Below are positions 23,236-34,758 of a DNA stretch of 64,000 nt, in pieces. The stretch's first letter is position 1; each line of letters begins with the position of its first letter. A model generated the notes under the pieces. That model made no database searches, was not told the origin of the DNA, and was given only the letters and a program-made list of their open reading frames with translations. The translations under genes were made by a program, and so were the position numbers. Origin of the DNA: Absidia repens (taxonomy: Eukaryota > Mucoromycota > Mucoromycetes > Mucorales > Cunninghamellaceae); contig MCGE01000029.1 in assembly GCA_002105175.1 (NCBI GenBank), positions 248,001-312,000 of the forward strand, in the 5' to 3' direction.

Positions 23236-24376
23236 ATGGTAAGTCCTTGAAAAAAGAAAGAAAGACGTCTTGCATATGTATACACGATAGATGGTTGTTG
23301 ATGATGCACGTTCTCCTATCTTTGTCTGAATAAGATGATGAATTATACTCATTTATGAGTGAGAATAGAAATGCTAGACACCATCTAGGCTGAGTTGTTC
23401 TTTTTTTTTTTTTTTGAGTATTCCTTTCGATTCAATTTTTTTTTTGGTTCGTTTGCGAAGAAAAGAAATGAAAACTAAAAAGTTCAACTGTTAGAGTGAC
23501 GATGCTTCAGAGTTGTGAATATTGAAACATTATATTTGAATCTGATCATTATTTATGTCAACTCCATGACAGCCTCCCTCTGCTAAAAAAACAGGTACCT
23601 CCAAGCGTGTTGCCCCTGCTCCTTATCCCATCAAGAAGACCCAACAAAAGGCTGGTGTGAAGAACCCTCTCTTTGAAAAGGATCCCAAGAACTTCGGTAT
23701 TGGCCAAGATATCCAACCCAAGCGTGATTTGTCTCGTTTCGTGAAATGGCCCAAGTATATTCGTCTCCAACGCCAAAAGAAGATCATCTACCAACGTCTC
23801 AAGGTGCCTCCTTCCATCAACCAATTCACTCATGTGTTGGACAAGAACACCGCTACCCAATTGTTCAAGTTGGCCAACAAGTACCGTCCCGAAACCAAGA
23901 CTGAAAAGCGTGATCGTCTCCGTGCTGCTGCCGCTGCCAAGGCCGAAAACAAGGAAGTCGCCAAGACCGAAAAGCCCACTGTCATCAAGTACGGTATCAA
24001 CCACATTGCTGCTTTGATTGAAAACAAGAAGGCTGAATTGGTGGTGATTGCTGATGATGTTGATCCTATTGAATTGGTCATCTGGTTGCCTGCTCTCTGC
24101 CGCAAGATGGGTATTCCTTACTGCATTGTCAAGGGAAAGGCTCGTTTGGGTGCTGTCATCAACAAGAAGACCGCTACTGCTTTGGCCTTCACTGATGTCA
24201 AGGATGCCGACAAGGCTGAATTGGCCAACTTGATCTCCTCCGTCAAATCTACTTACTCTGAAAAATGGGAAGAACATCGTCGTCAATGGGGTGGTGGTAT
24301 CAACGGTCCCAAGTCTAATGCTCGTTTGGCCAAGCGTGCTGCTATTGCTGCTCGTGAAGTTGCTGCTCGTCAATAG
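23236..24376 (+). CDS. RPL8: 60S ribosomal protein eL8 (L7a/L8)
   Basis: Exon 1 is only the start codon (23236-23238), followed by GTAAGT. Exon 2 runs 23573-24376. The product has 268 residues. [20 protein letters not shown] opens the mature part; [20 protein letters not shown], then [20 protein letters not shown], then [20 protein letters not shown] are typical eL8 stretches, the last two in the kink-turn-binding L7Ae fold. It is a structural protein of the large cytosolic ribosomal subunit. The only ATG near the exon 2 border is out of frame and soon meets a stop, so the one-codon first exon is needed. Codon use (GTC, ACC, AAG, CGT, TTG) is strongly biased, as expected for a highly expressed gene. 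ATCC/CCAT repeats surround the start. Confidence 0.96.
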
Positions 24377-24729
24377 ATTTAGTATCTTTCGTTTAGTTTA
24401 GTAGTTTAGTGATGTGTTTTTTTTGTCTTATTTAATTTAGCCAATAAAACAACTGCAATGTCTTTATGTATATAGTTATTCACAATATCTATTGTTTTTG
24501 TCATTTTTGGTTTTGAATGGTTTAGAATGTGGGGAGGTATATTATTTCTATGTCTGGTTTATAATGTAGGTATTTTGTTTTTAATCAATATGTCTGCACT
24601 TTCCACTGATGAACTATGTACGAAATTAAATTACTAATAGCATATCACACCATCGGTTATATACATTAGATGACATAGACTTGATTTGGTTACCACTTTC
24701 ATATCATGAAATTAAGCAATTGTTTATAA
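24377..24729. other. 3' flank of the eL8 gene
   Basis: A CCAATAAAAC polyadenylation-like signal lies near 24440, about 70 bases after the stop. The rest is AT-rich spacer. Confidence 0.5.
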
Positions 24730-25610
24730 TGAATTTTAAAACATGCTTGTTGGGTGTAACGGAGGAGGTTGCTGAAGTGTGGAAGTGTGGTTTATGAGGG
24801 AATTAGAACCCCTTCCTGTCATTTCGCACCTTAACAAGGATGCTGCTTGGGCTTTGCTGAGTTCGGCGTAGTAATAGCAAAATTGCGAGCTGAATATATA
24901 CAGTATGTCCACCCGTGAACGACACTGTTCACTATTATATGGATAAATAAAAGGCATATTTTATTGAAGCATATTTGTAGATACTACTAAAACTGAAGAG
25001 AAGGGATTTATTGTAACAAGGAACTTAATGAGACGATCTATAGGACGAAGCATGAAGGAGACTAAACTGGGATCTGAAGTACGGTCAACACTAATCTAAA
25101 GGGACACTTGTAAAATGTGAGCAGATATGCTGTACAAGACATGAGAAGAATTAAAAGGGTATATTTTATTGAAGCCAAACAACAGGCAACACTAAACAAG
25201 GAGTGATGGCAGTAAAACAGAGATCTATTGCACAAGACATGAAAGAGACAAATGGGACATTTTGCATTGAAGCAAGTATAAAGAGAATTGTTTTATTTAG
25301 ATGTAGCTACAAGCTATGGACAAACTAGTACTAAACTAAACTAATGAAGGCTTCAAAAGGTAACAAATGGTGGTGGTTCTAAATCTTGAATCCAAAATGA
25401 AAGGGTTTCCTCATGTATGTTGTAATCCCTGTTCTGAAAATGCTCTTAAACTAGTCCTAACACTAATCCAAGTCCAACACAACCTCATGAGGGCCGCAAT
25501 GATGAAGAAAAAGTGAAAGATGAAAAGAAAATGAAAAAGTGCGCGAAAAAATAAAAATGGGCGAAAATAAACATTCACGTGGGCGGGATTAGAAATGCTC
25601 TTTTGTGTGG
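24730..25610 (-). repeat. Dispersed repeat family, copy 5 (minus orientation, most complete)
   Basis: Read on the minus strand it starts near 25600 with CCCGCCCACGTGAATGTTTA. It passes the core CATGAGGAAACCCTTTCATT near 25415, then ACTAGTTTGTCCATAGCTTG. At least three subrepeats follow, each with CTTCAATAAAATAT or similar, then GTTCACGGGTGGACATACTG, and it ends near 24740 with CCGTTACACCCAACAAGC. It is the best copy for defining the family, about 870 bases. Confidence 0.75.
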
Positions 25611-26151
25611 TCACAAAAAAGAAACAACATTTCAACACCATATGACATTATCGACATGGTTATTATATTTTCATGGAGGTAACCTTCACCATTAAACTTT
25701 GGTATTATTATTGGTTTATTCCCTTGACATCTTTGCAGTCAAGAAATAGGAATTCAGCTTAGATTAGTTTAGCTATACAATATCGTTGAAGAGTTTGTCA
25801 CCCACTATAGCATAGCGTATCCTCTTTAATTGGGTTAGTTTATCTTTGGTTATACTTAATCTACAACAAGATACCCACACCACTACACGTTCAATTCGCA
25901 CCCGCACACACCCATGAAAGAGCGGCCCCACTTTTAAATAACCGTCATGAGTTGATCTTTCTACTACATAGTTTAATTGTCTTACCTTATATATTCATCC
26001 AAATAAAATATATTTCGTTTTTTGCTTTTATGCCTTCTCCCATACTTTTATTTTGCCTTATAGAATGGGTGTACCCACATAATAAAGCGCACTAGTGTGT
26101 AAAAAAAAAAAAAAAAAAAAGCTACTACTATATGGGGGGTATTAAAAAGGG
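25611..26151. other. Repeat-flanking spacer
   Basis: It holds fragments resembling the repeat's subunits, for example TTTAGATTAGTTTAG-like words near 25760 and AAATAAAATATATTTCGTT near 26001. It ends at an A-run near 26101. Confidence 0.45.
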
Positions 26152-26459
26152 TTAAGTATGATGCAGCTTTGACCAAACATCTCGCTCAATGTTCCATTCG
26201 CTGTACACTGGACTTCCAAAAATAGGGATTAGAGAAAATTCTGGAAGAGCTTCCGCAAATGACCATGCTGGACGCATGAAAAAAGTCAGTTTAGGGAATA
26301 TATATTGAAAAAAAAAGAAGCAGCGATGAGCGCTTAAAATATGATGATTGAAGAGAACTGGAAGGTATTTAGTTTACCCTCTTAATATTTTTACTTTTTG
26401 ATACCGTAAACGTCTTGACCCTTCAACCAGAACTGGTCCCCTTGAAATACCAGAGGCAT
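26152..26459 (-). CDS. Small spliced protein of unknown function (56 aa)
   Basis: Exon 1 runs 26459-26405 (MPLVFQGDQFWLKGQDVY) and exon 2 runs 26267-26152 (AWSFAEALPEFSLIPIFG, then SPVYSEWNIERDVWSKLH). They join across a 137-base intron with donor GTATCA, a CTAAACTGAC branch-like motif and a CCAG acceptor. The two exons are in compatible phase and end at TAA. The product is rich in Trp and aromatic residues, with no signal peptide. I recognise no family. Without splicing both halves are shorter than usual gene-finder limits, so it would easily be missed. Confidence 0.45.
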
Positions 26460-27004
26460 TTTGATTGTTAAAAGACAAAACACCATCAACAATGTAAGGT
26501 AGTTCCCTTCACTATTACTAACTTGTTACGTGATTAAAAGTACCATTATCAATTAAAAAAAAAAAAAAAAGAACAATCTAGTATTTTCCATGCATCCCAA
26601 GTGTTTTCACGTTCTTGCTGAATTCGATTTTTTTGTCTGGTCCCCAATTTCTCCTTCCCTAATTTCGAGGTATCCCCGACTAAAAAAAAAAACCTGACAC
26701 CTGAATGTCATTTGCCTTCAAGCTCCGTATTGATACTGCATATTCATTTCTTCACACCCAAATAACATTCAATATGATCATATTTTAAATCTAAAAGAAC
26801 TTTATTCACATGTATATATAAAAAATAAAATAATAATAATAAAAAGGTGAGGGTTCCAAGGTATTCAAACAAACTATTCTAATAAACTAAACTACAAATA
26901 CAAAGACTATAAAGATGTAATACTAACTAATAATAAAGGTCAAAGACAAATTATTGTTGACAAACGTTAAAAATAAACGGATAATGGAGTAAAGTAGTCA
27001 TATA
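26460..27004. other. Intergenic spacer
   Basis: AT-rich. The upstream flank of the 56-aa gene and the 3' flank of the Dgk1-like gene. Nothing coding. Confidence 0.5.
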
Positions 27005-28077
27005 TCAACGAGCCAAGCCAAAGCCAATTAATGGGATCCACAACATACAAGCACTGACCACCGGGATTGTCAGATTGTCATCCAAACCCAAACTATCACC
27101 GATGAATTCCGAGAACGCAGCTACAAACCCACCATACAGAGATAACACAAACAGGGGCACCTGACTGGCATGAAGATCATACGAGGTCATAAACAACGGT
27201 GTTGATGATAACGAAGAGACGAAAGAGTATTGCCATGTGCCAAAGAAATAGAAGGTCACCAGACTGCCTGTGATCCAGGCACCCATACTGCCAGCCAAGG
27301 ATTTGTTACCACATCGAGGAGTGTACTGGCCCCAGAGTCGGCCACAGATACTGGCCGTAGGATCCGTCCATGAAAGATAAATAATCGACAAGGCAGCAAT
27401 ATCACGAGGAAATAAATAAAGTACAATAATACATCCTAAATGGCAAAATAGAAGAAAAAGAAGTATTTTTTTTTTTTGTTTTTAGTCGGTGATTGATAAT
27501 CATATATATTGAACATGATTCGGGTAAAGGGAATCGGCTCCTCTTCCGCCCAGGGGAAGTACTGGGGTATTTCTCATTTTTTTTTTTTTTCGTTTTTACC
27601 TGCTAAATAATAGACAACACCATTGAATCTTGTCGAGACTTCGGATTGGCGCATCAAAGGACCCAACACTTTACAATATAACACATTGAACCAGTCGAAT
27701 TGGAATCGAAGGAATTCACCTGTCAAAACCAGACAAAGAAAAGCCGCCAAAGGAGGATATATAATTCTGGTATCGTAGTCGTGGAGGAACAGTTTCAACA
27801 CAAGGAAGCCTAGGAAAAAAAAAAAAAAGGAGATAAGTAACACTAATTTGGATAATACAGACCGGTATGTCATCGAGATTTGTCGCTCAGATCACTCCTC
27901 TCGTTATATATATATATGTAAATATTGGCACTCACCGATAGAGTAGTGGTAGATTTTCCGAGGTATTTCCCAACTTCCTTTTGGTTGAATATGGGAGAAT
28001 CGAGCATCAGCCGTTTGCTTTTTCTTCAAGATCGGTTTTTCGTTCTCGTTGACGGGTCTATTCACTGCTCGAGTCAT
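27005..28077 (-). CDS. DGK1: CTP-dependent diacylglycerol kinase (Dgk1/Hsd1-like)
   Basis: Three exons (28077-27936, 27809-27600, 27435-27005) give 260 residues. After a basic N-terminus (KPILKKKQTADARFS) comes the family opening SWEIPRKIYHYSIGFLVLKL, then several membrane helices and the signature LSWTDPTASICGRLWGQYTP, with NKSLAGSMGA after it. This matches the CTP-using lipid kinases related to CDP-diacylglycerol synthase and yeast Dgk1, which make phosphatidate from diacylglycerol at the ER/nuclear envelope. The C-terminal part (AFSEFIGDSLGLDDNLTIPV) also fits. Length is close to yeast Dgk1. Sec59-type dolichol kinase is a less likely alternative because that protein is longer. Confidence 0.9.
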
Positions 28078-28355
28078 GACGACAACAAAAAAGAATGGGT
28101 GTAAAAGGAAAGTGAAGAAGAAGAAAAAAAAAAAAACTGAAAAAATAGGTTTTATAAATGGCAGTTTTTCATTTTCCGGTCTTGGCGGTCCTCAGAAAAT
28201 TAAGGTGGCAGATTGTTAGCCAATCATGCTCACTTAGGTCCAAAGCACGGGTCTTTTTTTAGGACCGACGTTCAATTTATTTCTTTTTTTTCTCGGCTCG
28301 TTTTTTCCATTTTCCCTTTCACCACGTTGTGCCCCTCTTTTTTTTTTTTTCAACC
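28078..28355. promoter_or_regulatory. Shared divergent promoter region
   Basis: About 280 bases lie between the Dgk1-like start (minus) and the small mitochondrial gene (plus). T-runs precede both ATGs. No specific operator was identified. Confidence 0.45.
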
Positions 28356-29105
28356 ATGGTGACGTTTTTATCAAAAACTTTTTTGCACTCGAGACATTCC
28401 ATAAGTTATGCACGACAAAGTGTCTTTGCCAGACACGATACCGCGTGTCCTGCCAAGGTGGCTTCCACTTGGTTGAAGTCTACAAAAATAGGTAAGAAAA
28501 AAAAAAAAAAGCTGAACGGTGAACGGGAGGACGGGGTGTGATATTGACAGTACAAAGTACCGTGACGAAAAGTAGAGAAACACAGATTTTGATACCTATT
28601 TTCCTTTTGTTATTATTATCATAGGACGTTGTATATCGACCACGAGAACTTTGCAATCAAGCGATTTACAAAGCAAGGCAGACATGGAAAAGGCAATGAA
28701 CGAAATCGAGGATCTTTTTGGTGCTGCTAAGGATGAGGTAAAGACTATTTTTAACGGGTGCTGATGAGTGTTCTATGTTCGTGTGTCTGGGTGGGACGGG
28801 TGCTGATGATTATATAATTGATGGCCTCGAGAACAAAGATCTAACACACTCATTATTGCCTTTTTTTTTTTTTTGCGGGGACGGATGAATAGATGGAATA
28901 TGCGGAGGAATCACATGGCTCAGTGTATTATGAAGAAGATCATGTTACGGCGAAAAAGGCAGTGGAAGAATGCTTGGACGCTTACAACAATTTTTTAAAG
29001 GATTTGCCCTCGGATGATATGCGACAAGAAGTACAAGGCAAGGTTGGCATGAAATTGAAGGAATTGAAAATGGCGTTTGAAGCTTTGCCTGTCGATGATC
29101 ATTAG
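28356..29105 (+). CDS. Small, probably mitochondrial, helical protein
   Basis: Three exons (28356-28491, 28625-28737, 28893-29105) give 153 residues. The first ~55 residues are rich in Arg, Ser, Thr and Lys with almost no acidic residues (MVTFLSKTFLHSRHSISYAR, then WLKSTKIGRCISTTRTLQ), typical of a mitochondrial presequence. The mature part is acidic and helical: MEKAMNEIEDLFGAAKDEME, then YYEEDHVTAKKAVEECLDAY, then LKELKMAFEALP. I know similar short helical proteins in fungal genomes but no assigned function. All three exon junctions have clean GTAAG-like donors and matching phases. Confidence 0.7.
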
Positions 29106-29634
29106 AATTGAGAGTTAGATTAGATGTGACCTTGTAGACATTGACATAGTAGTTATAGTTGACCTTTATCCTTTATTGTATATGATGTTGTTTTTGTCTT
29201 TTTATTTTAATGTATTATCAAATCCAAATAAAATATGTATCTTTGCTCCATCACTTATCAGACAATATCCCCTTTGTTTCAAAAAAAAAAAAAAAAAGAA
29301 ACCCTCATAACCATGACCAATGCCATTGTCTTTTTTATTTTCGTAAATGATTAGAATAGGAATCAGATCATACCAACAAACTGAAGTAGCCTATCGTACA
29401 AAAAACATCGATTAAAATCAACACTTTAATATTTTCAAGTCAATAGATATTCAATGGATAATATGATGCATATTTTATTCATAAGCAAATAGGTGTATAT
29501 GAGTATGGAATGATATGATAGTGATATAAGGGATGGTACTATAGCTATACGGGAAAAAGGGGTTCAAGGGGACTAAAATAGGAAGTGCAAAAGAAAGGAT
29601 TTGGAAGAAGAGATGGATACAAGACCTAATTGGA
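29106..29634. other. Intergenic spacer between convergent genes
   Basis: An AAATAAAATATG signal lies near 29226, downstream of the plus-strand gene. An A-run sits near 29281 and the rest is AT-rich. Confidence 0.5.
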
Positions 29635-30914
29635 TTATGCGCGACAGGAACCAAATGCTACAACAGACAAAAAATAAAAAAATAAAAAAAGATCAGTTGG
29701 AAGTATTCATTAGCCGAGTAGTTAAGTGTATATAAATCTTTTATAAGACGACTTACCTGGGAAGCCACAAATACCTGCGGCGACAAAGTAGGTGATAAGC
29801 TATGTAAAAGAGGTACTATTAGTAAACAATCCCTTGCATCGTCTTTTCTATCTTCATCGTCACCCTGACTTACAAAACAGGCCAAGGCAATCATGCACAT
29901 CAGCTTTGTATTCTTCCACCACATTGCTCTCTACAATAAATAAATAATAACAACAATAACAATAAAAACGATAAAAATCAGTATCCCACACCCCCTTTGT
30001 ACCTGGCGTTTGTTTGTTATTTGTTGTTTCTCTTGCTTTTTTGTTTATACCTTGAGTTGGGTACTCCGTTTCTTGAATGCGAATGCTTGTTGATTCAGCC
30101 CATCGGTTTTGTCGACGAGCAATTCGATCCGTTCACCGCGCTCCAACACACGCTCTACGAAAACAAATAAAGCATGTATCAGTATCATATTACTACTTGA
30201 GTACTGTTTGCATTGATATGACTAACCGATATTATGCACCATCACATCCTTGACTTGTTCGATTTCACCGTGGACTTGCTTCAAACGATCTGAGCCAGAG
30301 TTGGTAGAAAAGAACTCCTATTGAAAGAAAAAAAAAAGATACAGTGAGTCAAGTATAGTTCCATTAATTCCAAACCATTCAAGTTTCAACTTTACCATTT
30401 GCTTGGCAATAACACGAGAGAATTCGTTGAGTCCATAGGGTGGGGCATTCAGGGCTCGGTCTTTCCCATAGGTTGTCAAAAACTTTTCCTTCAAATCTTG
30501 TAAAAACGTAAACGGGACTCGGCGACCAAAGGAGTCATCAGCCATACACAAGTAAGTGATCCCATCCTCACATATATAGTGAAAGAGATATCTAATATAA
30601 AACGAAAAGATCGCTGTCAGCTAACACGTATGATCCCACACCTTCATGCTTATCAAACACAGTACACACAACCACCCCTTCTTACCTATCATAAACATAA
30701 GTCAGTTTGGAATTGTTCGGTGGAATCTTTTCCAAGATGGCTTGCGTAACTAACAAAAGAATGAAATGAATACATATATTTCTTCGGCAAAAACAGGGCA
30801 TTGTCCTTTTTTTTTTTTTTTTTTTTTCTTACCTGTTGCGAAATTCCCTGAGCTGTTTGTATGTTCTGCCAAAATAGTTGAACCATGAGCCACCAAACCG
30901 TAAATAAGGGACAT
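29635..30914 (-). CDS. VAMP7-type longin R-SNARE
   Basis: Eight exons (30914-30833, 30749-30686, 30591-30396, 30317-30227, 30154-30051, 29930-29874, 29799-29757, 29657-29635) give 219 residues. The longin domain covers about 1-115 (MSLIYGLVAHGSTILAEHTN, then YDRYLFHYICEDGITYLCMA). The SNARE motif follows (LKQVHGEIEQVKDVMVHNIE, then RVLERGERIELLVDKTDGL). The zero-layer Arg is the one in RVLERGERIE, making it an R-SNARE. A Trp-Trp-Lys juxtamembrane (AMWWKNTK) and a helix (LMCMIALACFLITYFVAAGI) complete it, with a short Cys-containing tail. It should act in fusion with the vacuole/late endosome, like VAMP7 and yeast Nyv1. The family match is strong along the whole length. Confidence 0.93.
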
Positions 30915-31546
30915 GACGATAGAAATAATATATAATAATATATTAAAGTAAAAGAGAAGAGAGAAAAAAAGGAAAAGGGAAAAGGCCGGACTTTTTATAT
31001 GATGGACCATCATTTTTTTTTCTAAAATCAATCCCCGCGCTGACGGTGAGACAACCATTTTCAAGTCAAACCTTATGCCACTGCATAAAAATACATTCTT
31101 TTTAAGTATTGCAACAATTATAGAATCGTTTGATTTTAATTTTCGAATGCTCTTGTTAGCCTTATTCCAAGTCTCTCAATATGAAGATTGGCGTGGAGGT
31201 TGATAGAGGTTTTAACTTTGTCGTATACACATGAAACAGTTTTTGATTTTGAATTTGGGTCTTGAGAGTACACAACAGTCTTCAACCAACAACAAGTCAA
31301 TGCTAATCTCGTAAAGGTTCAAAAAATGAAAAATAGCCCGCACCGCTCTAAATATGGAACACATAAAGTATAAAGAATTGGGCGAAAATTTTAAGCCAGT
31401 ATTTCAAATACCGAAATTCATGCAGTTTGTCTGGAGGGCTACGATGAAATGGACTCTTCGATTTTTTTTTTCTTTTTACAGCTCACTATATTTTCATATT
31501 TATCAGGATTGACTTCCTCATATTCACTCTATCCAGGAATTGAAGA
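30915..31546. other. Intergenic spacer
   Basis: The upstream flank of the R-SNARE gene and AT-rich sequence. No open frame with coding character. Confidence 0.5.
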
Positions 31547-31886
31547 TTATCTATCAGATTCGTTTTGATTGCTGACAGCTGATGGCTGCATTTCATCATC
31601 TCGCATAGTATAGAACAAAAGCTACAAAAGATAAATAAAATATATGCTTTTCAGTATCAGAATCAAAGAAAGTTTATCATACGAATGCAAGGCCAGGGTT
31701 ACTAATTTTTATACTTGTATGCAAGGGAATATTTTTCGTTGCGTTGTATCGGAGTGTACGCCAACAGACTTTGATTCGATCCAGGGCCGGGTAAAAAAGT
31801 GAGGATATCCACCCTGGATGATGATGATCTGCTCGGAAGTAAAAAAAAAAAGCCCATGTTTTCTTATTTTGAGTTTGATACCGCAT
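31547..31886 (-). CDS. Small spliced protein of unknown function (about 92 aa)
   Basis: Exon 1 is 31886-31683 and exon 2 is 31621-31547, with donor GTATGA, acceptor TTTTGTAG and phase 0 on both sides. Exon 1 encodes HHHPGWISSLFYPALDRIKV, then CWRTLRYNATKNIPLHTSIK, then ISNPGLAF. Exon 2 encodes LLFYTMRDDEMQPSAVSNQN and ends ESDR. The N-terminus includes a Phe run from T-rich DNA, so the true start may lie elsewhere. No family recognised. It may be a fragment of a formerly larger gene. Confidence 0.4.
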
Positions 31887-32438
31887 ATTAATTTATTTAT
31901 TTTTCTGGCGAAAGGGCAAAAAGTAGTCGTTCGGTTCTTTTTTTAAAAAAGTTATCTTTGTAGGGTGACGATAACAATTGAGTTGAGGCGTTTATCTTAT
32001 GAATATTAGAGAGCGGGATTTAAACTTAACAACGTTATGCGAGCTTTTCGCTTGATGCTTTGACTATTTTGAGAATAATTTTTTTTATCCATGACTTAAC
32101 TGAAGGATGGGCCTTTTTAAGTAGTCTTTATTTTTATTCAGTGGTTTTCAGTATTGATTAAATATTTCCGACGATGGCATATATTGAAATAAATGATAAA
32201 CCAGCTTCGGATAGTGGATGATTTATCTTTTGATTTCTGTTCCTGAAGGGTTGGGCTCTCCAAAACCGTTACACGAAAACCACCGCAACACAAGACTTTT
32301 TTTTTTTGGCTAAATTTCTTTTTTTTTTCCTTTTTTTTTTCTTTCGCTTCTTTTTTCATTTCCCCATTCTCAATTCCCATTTCTTTTTTTTTTCTTCTTA
32401 CTTCTTTACCCATACCGCCTACCCTATTCTACACCTAT
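31887..32438. other. Intergenic spacer with oligo-pyrimidine tracts
   Basis: From about 32295 to 32438 the plus strand is almost pure T/C, ending at the F-box/WD40 start; this is a likely promoter/leader of that gene. Confidence 0.5.
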
Positions 32439-34367
32439 TTGATGACGTTGACCAATACGCCTTCCTTTAAATTCTTCCATTATCTCCCTTTCCCCTCAAA
32501 AAGCAAATCTATGAGTAATCATAGTCGTCGAGGGGGTCACACTAGTAACGACGATGGAAACGGCAACACTACTCTCAAACCAACATCACATCAACAAAAC
32601 AATAAACCTGCATGTATTGCCATTGTGATCGGTAAGGATGGTACACCTGTCACCAAATGTATTGCTCCAGCTGTGACTCGACGTGGTGCCAATCGATCGT
32701 CCATGGATGTTTATCCCAAAAACAAAAAGCAACGATACTTATCTTCTTTTCTCCTACCAAAATTCCGATCCTCTCGTCAAGGTGGCGGTGGCGGTGGCAT
32801 CAGTGGCGGGTCTTATTCATCTAAAGTGGTTCCTCTTCATAGTAAGTAGAAATGAAATAAAATAAAATAAAATAAAAACACCACGTGGGAAAAAAAATCT
32901 CCATGTTTTCTCTCTTAATTTTAAACTGTTTGATCTTTTTATAGATCGACTCCATCAATTACCATCCGAACTACTCATTCACATTGTCACTTATTTGGAT
33001 TTACCGAGTGTCCTTACATTATCCTACACTTCAAAATTTGGTCATCGACTCTGTGGGAAGACAAACAACTACCTGTGGCATACTTTGTATCAAACTCAAT
33101 ATCAGCATGTGACCAACACGAGTGCCAAGATGATACAACAACAACAACAATCACTGTTTTATGATTCCTATCGTGAACGGCATTTACTTGGAAAACGATG
33201 GGAAACCGGGAATGCGCATAGTCACTACTTGGAAGGCCATGAAGATAGCGTTTATTGTTTAGTGTGGATCAATCAACATCAGGTACTTAGTGGTAGTCGT
33301 GATCGGTGCATCAAGATGTGGGATGTGGATCAACACGAATGCTTAATGACACGAAAACAACATGACGGCAGTGTTCTGTGTTTGGCGGTGGCAAATGATG
33401 CATCCTTTTTTGTCTCTGGGTCCTCTGACGCATCACTGATCTGTTGGTCCCTCCCTGACATGACGCTTCGACAAAGGCTGGATGGGCATTCCAATGGTGT
33501 TTTAGATGTTTGCTTGGTGAAAGATATGGACAATATCTCTAGTGGTGGAGGGTGGATTGTTAGCTCTTCTCGGGATACGACAGTCAGGGTATGGACGGTG
33601 GATGATGGTCAAACCGTACATCGTCTTCTTGGTCACAACGGTCCTGTCAATGCTTTAGAACATGTCAAACATACAACTCAAGTGATTTCGGCTTCTGGGG
33701 ACGCCACTTTGAAGTTATGGGAAGTATCTACGGGTCAATGTCTGCGCACTTTTGTCGGTCACCAACGTGGTCTTGCATGTGTTCGTTATGATCCTTATCT
33801 ACAATGTATTATTAGTGGTGGTCAAGATGGAAAAATCAAAGTATGGGATATCAAATCGGCAGATTGTCTACAAACCATGACTGGTCATGCCGATCTTATT
33901 CGTACTGTTGATACTTTTCAGGTAACATACAATTAAAATCAAAAACGTGGCAAAACAAAAGGGGAAGTGAATGACCGTTTAAGGGGAAATAGGGGTGAGG
34001 GGGGGATTTGTTGTTGGATGATCAATGATATGATGTTGTTGTTTTTTTTTTTTTACCTTTGCTAACCTGTGTTTTTTATAGGGAAAAGTGGTTAGTGGCA
34101 GTTATGATCGCACTTTACGGGTATGGGATGCTTCCACTGGTACCTGTTTACTCAGCTTTCATAGCGGTCATACAAGTTGGATTTTTAATACTTTAATCAA
34201 CAGCACAAAGATCATCAGGTAAAAAAAAAAAAAAATCAAAATCATAAACTAAATATTCTGTATTTGAAAATGTAACACTGAAACACTTCTTTTTTCTTTC
34301 ACTATAGTGCCGGGCAAGACAAAAAATCATGATCTTAGATTTTGGATACGACTTGAAAAGTTTATAA
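32439..34367 (+). CDS. F-box/WD40-repeat protein (apparent frameshift near the 3' end)
   Basis: Four exons (32439-32841, 32945-33921, 34082-34218, 34308 to the end) give about 525 residues. A low-complexity N-terminus contains a short ordered piece (ACIAIVIGKDGTPVTKCIAP). An F-box follows (LHQLPSELLIHIVTYLDLPS, about 137-156). About seven WD40 repeats come next, recognisable by IKMWDV, LICWSL, VRVWTV, LKLWEV, IKVWDI and LRVWDA. This is the layout of SCF substrate receptors such as Cdc4 and Met30. As written, the last exon stops at TGA 34330-34332 after SAGQDKKS. One extra A in the A6 run at 34321-34326 would give the expected last-blade ending IMILDFGYDLKSL with TAA at 34365-34367. I therefore give the end at 34367 and treat the shift as a probable base-call error or a recent lesion. 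Confidence 0.85.
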
Positions 34368-34758
34368 GATAGTACAGTGCAGTAATTTAATTATATACAT
34401 ACACTTATATATATATATATACATATATAGTTTTAGCCTATACATATTACATAATAATAAAATTTGTTATTTTTTCTTATACCTCTTCCTTTATCAACCT
34501 CGACCCAAATATACGGTACCCTTTTCAGGTATTTGTTTTTATGCATTTTTTACAAGGCTCGAACAATTTAAACGCCGGGGTTTACAGCCAATGATATGCT
34601 TTCACAATGATTTATAAAAATAATTTATTTGGGCTTCGCCATTTTTTTTTTCGCTCTCCTTTTTTTTTCTCTCTCTTTTTCTTTCTATTCCTTCTCTCTG
34701 CTTTGTACATACCTCCTTTTCTCTATCTTTTTCTTTTACTCATAACTGCTTCATTTCT
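34368..34758. other. Intergenic spacer
   Basis: The 3' flank of the WD40 gene, then a T/C-rich stretch (about 34640-34757) in front of the next start codon. Confidence 0.5.

Noticed and set aside
23558..24373. A 271-codon ORF antisense to the eL8 gene
   Set aside because: It is a by-product of the strong codon bias of eL8. The sense frame is an unmistakable ribosomal protein and the antisense product has no family character.
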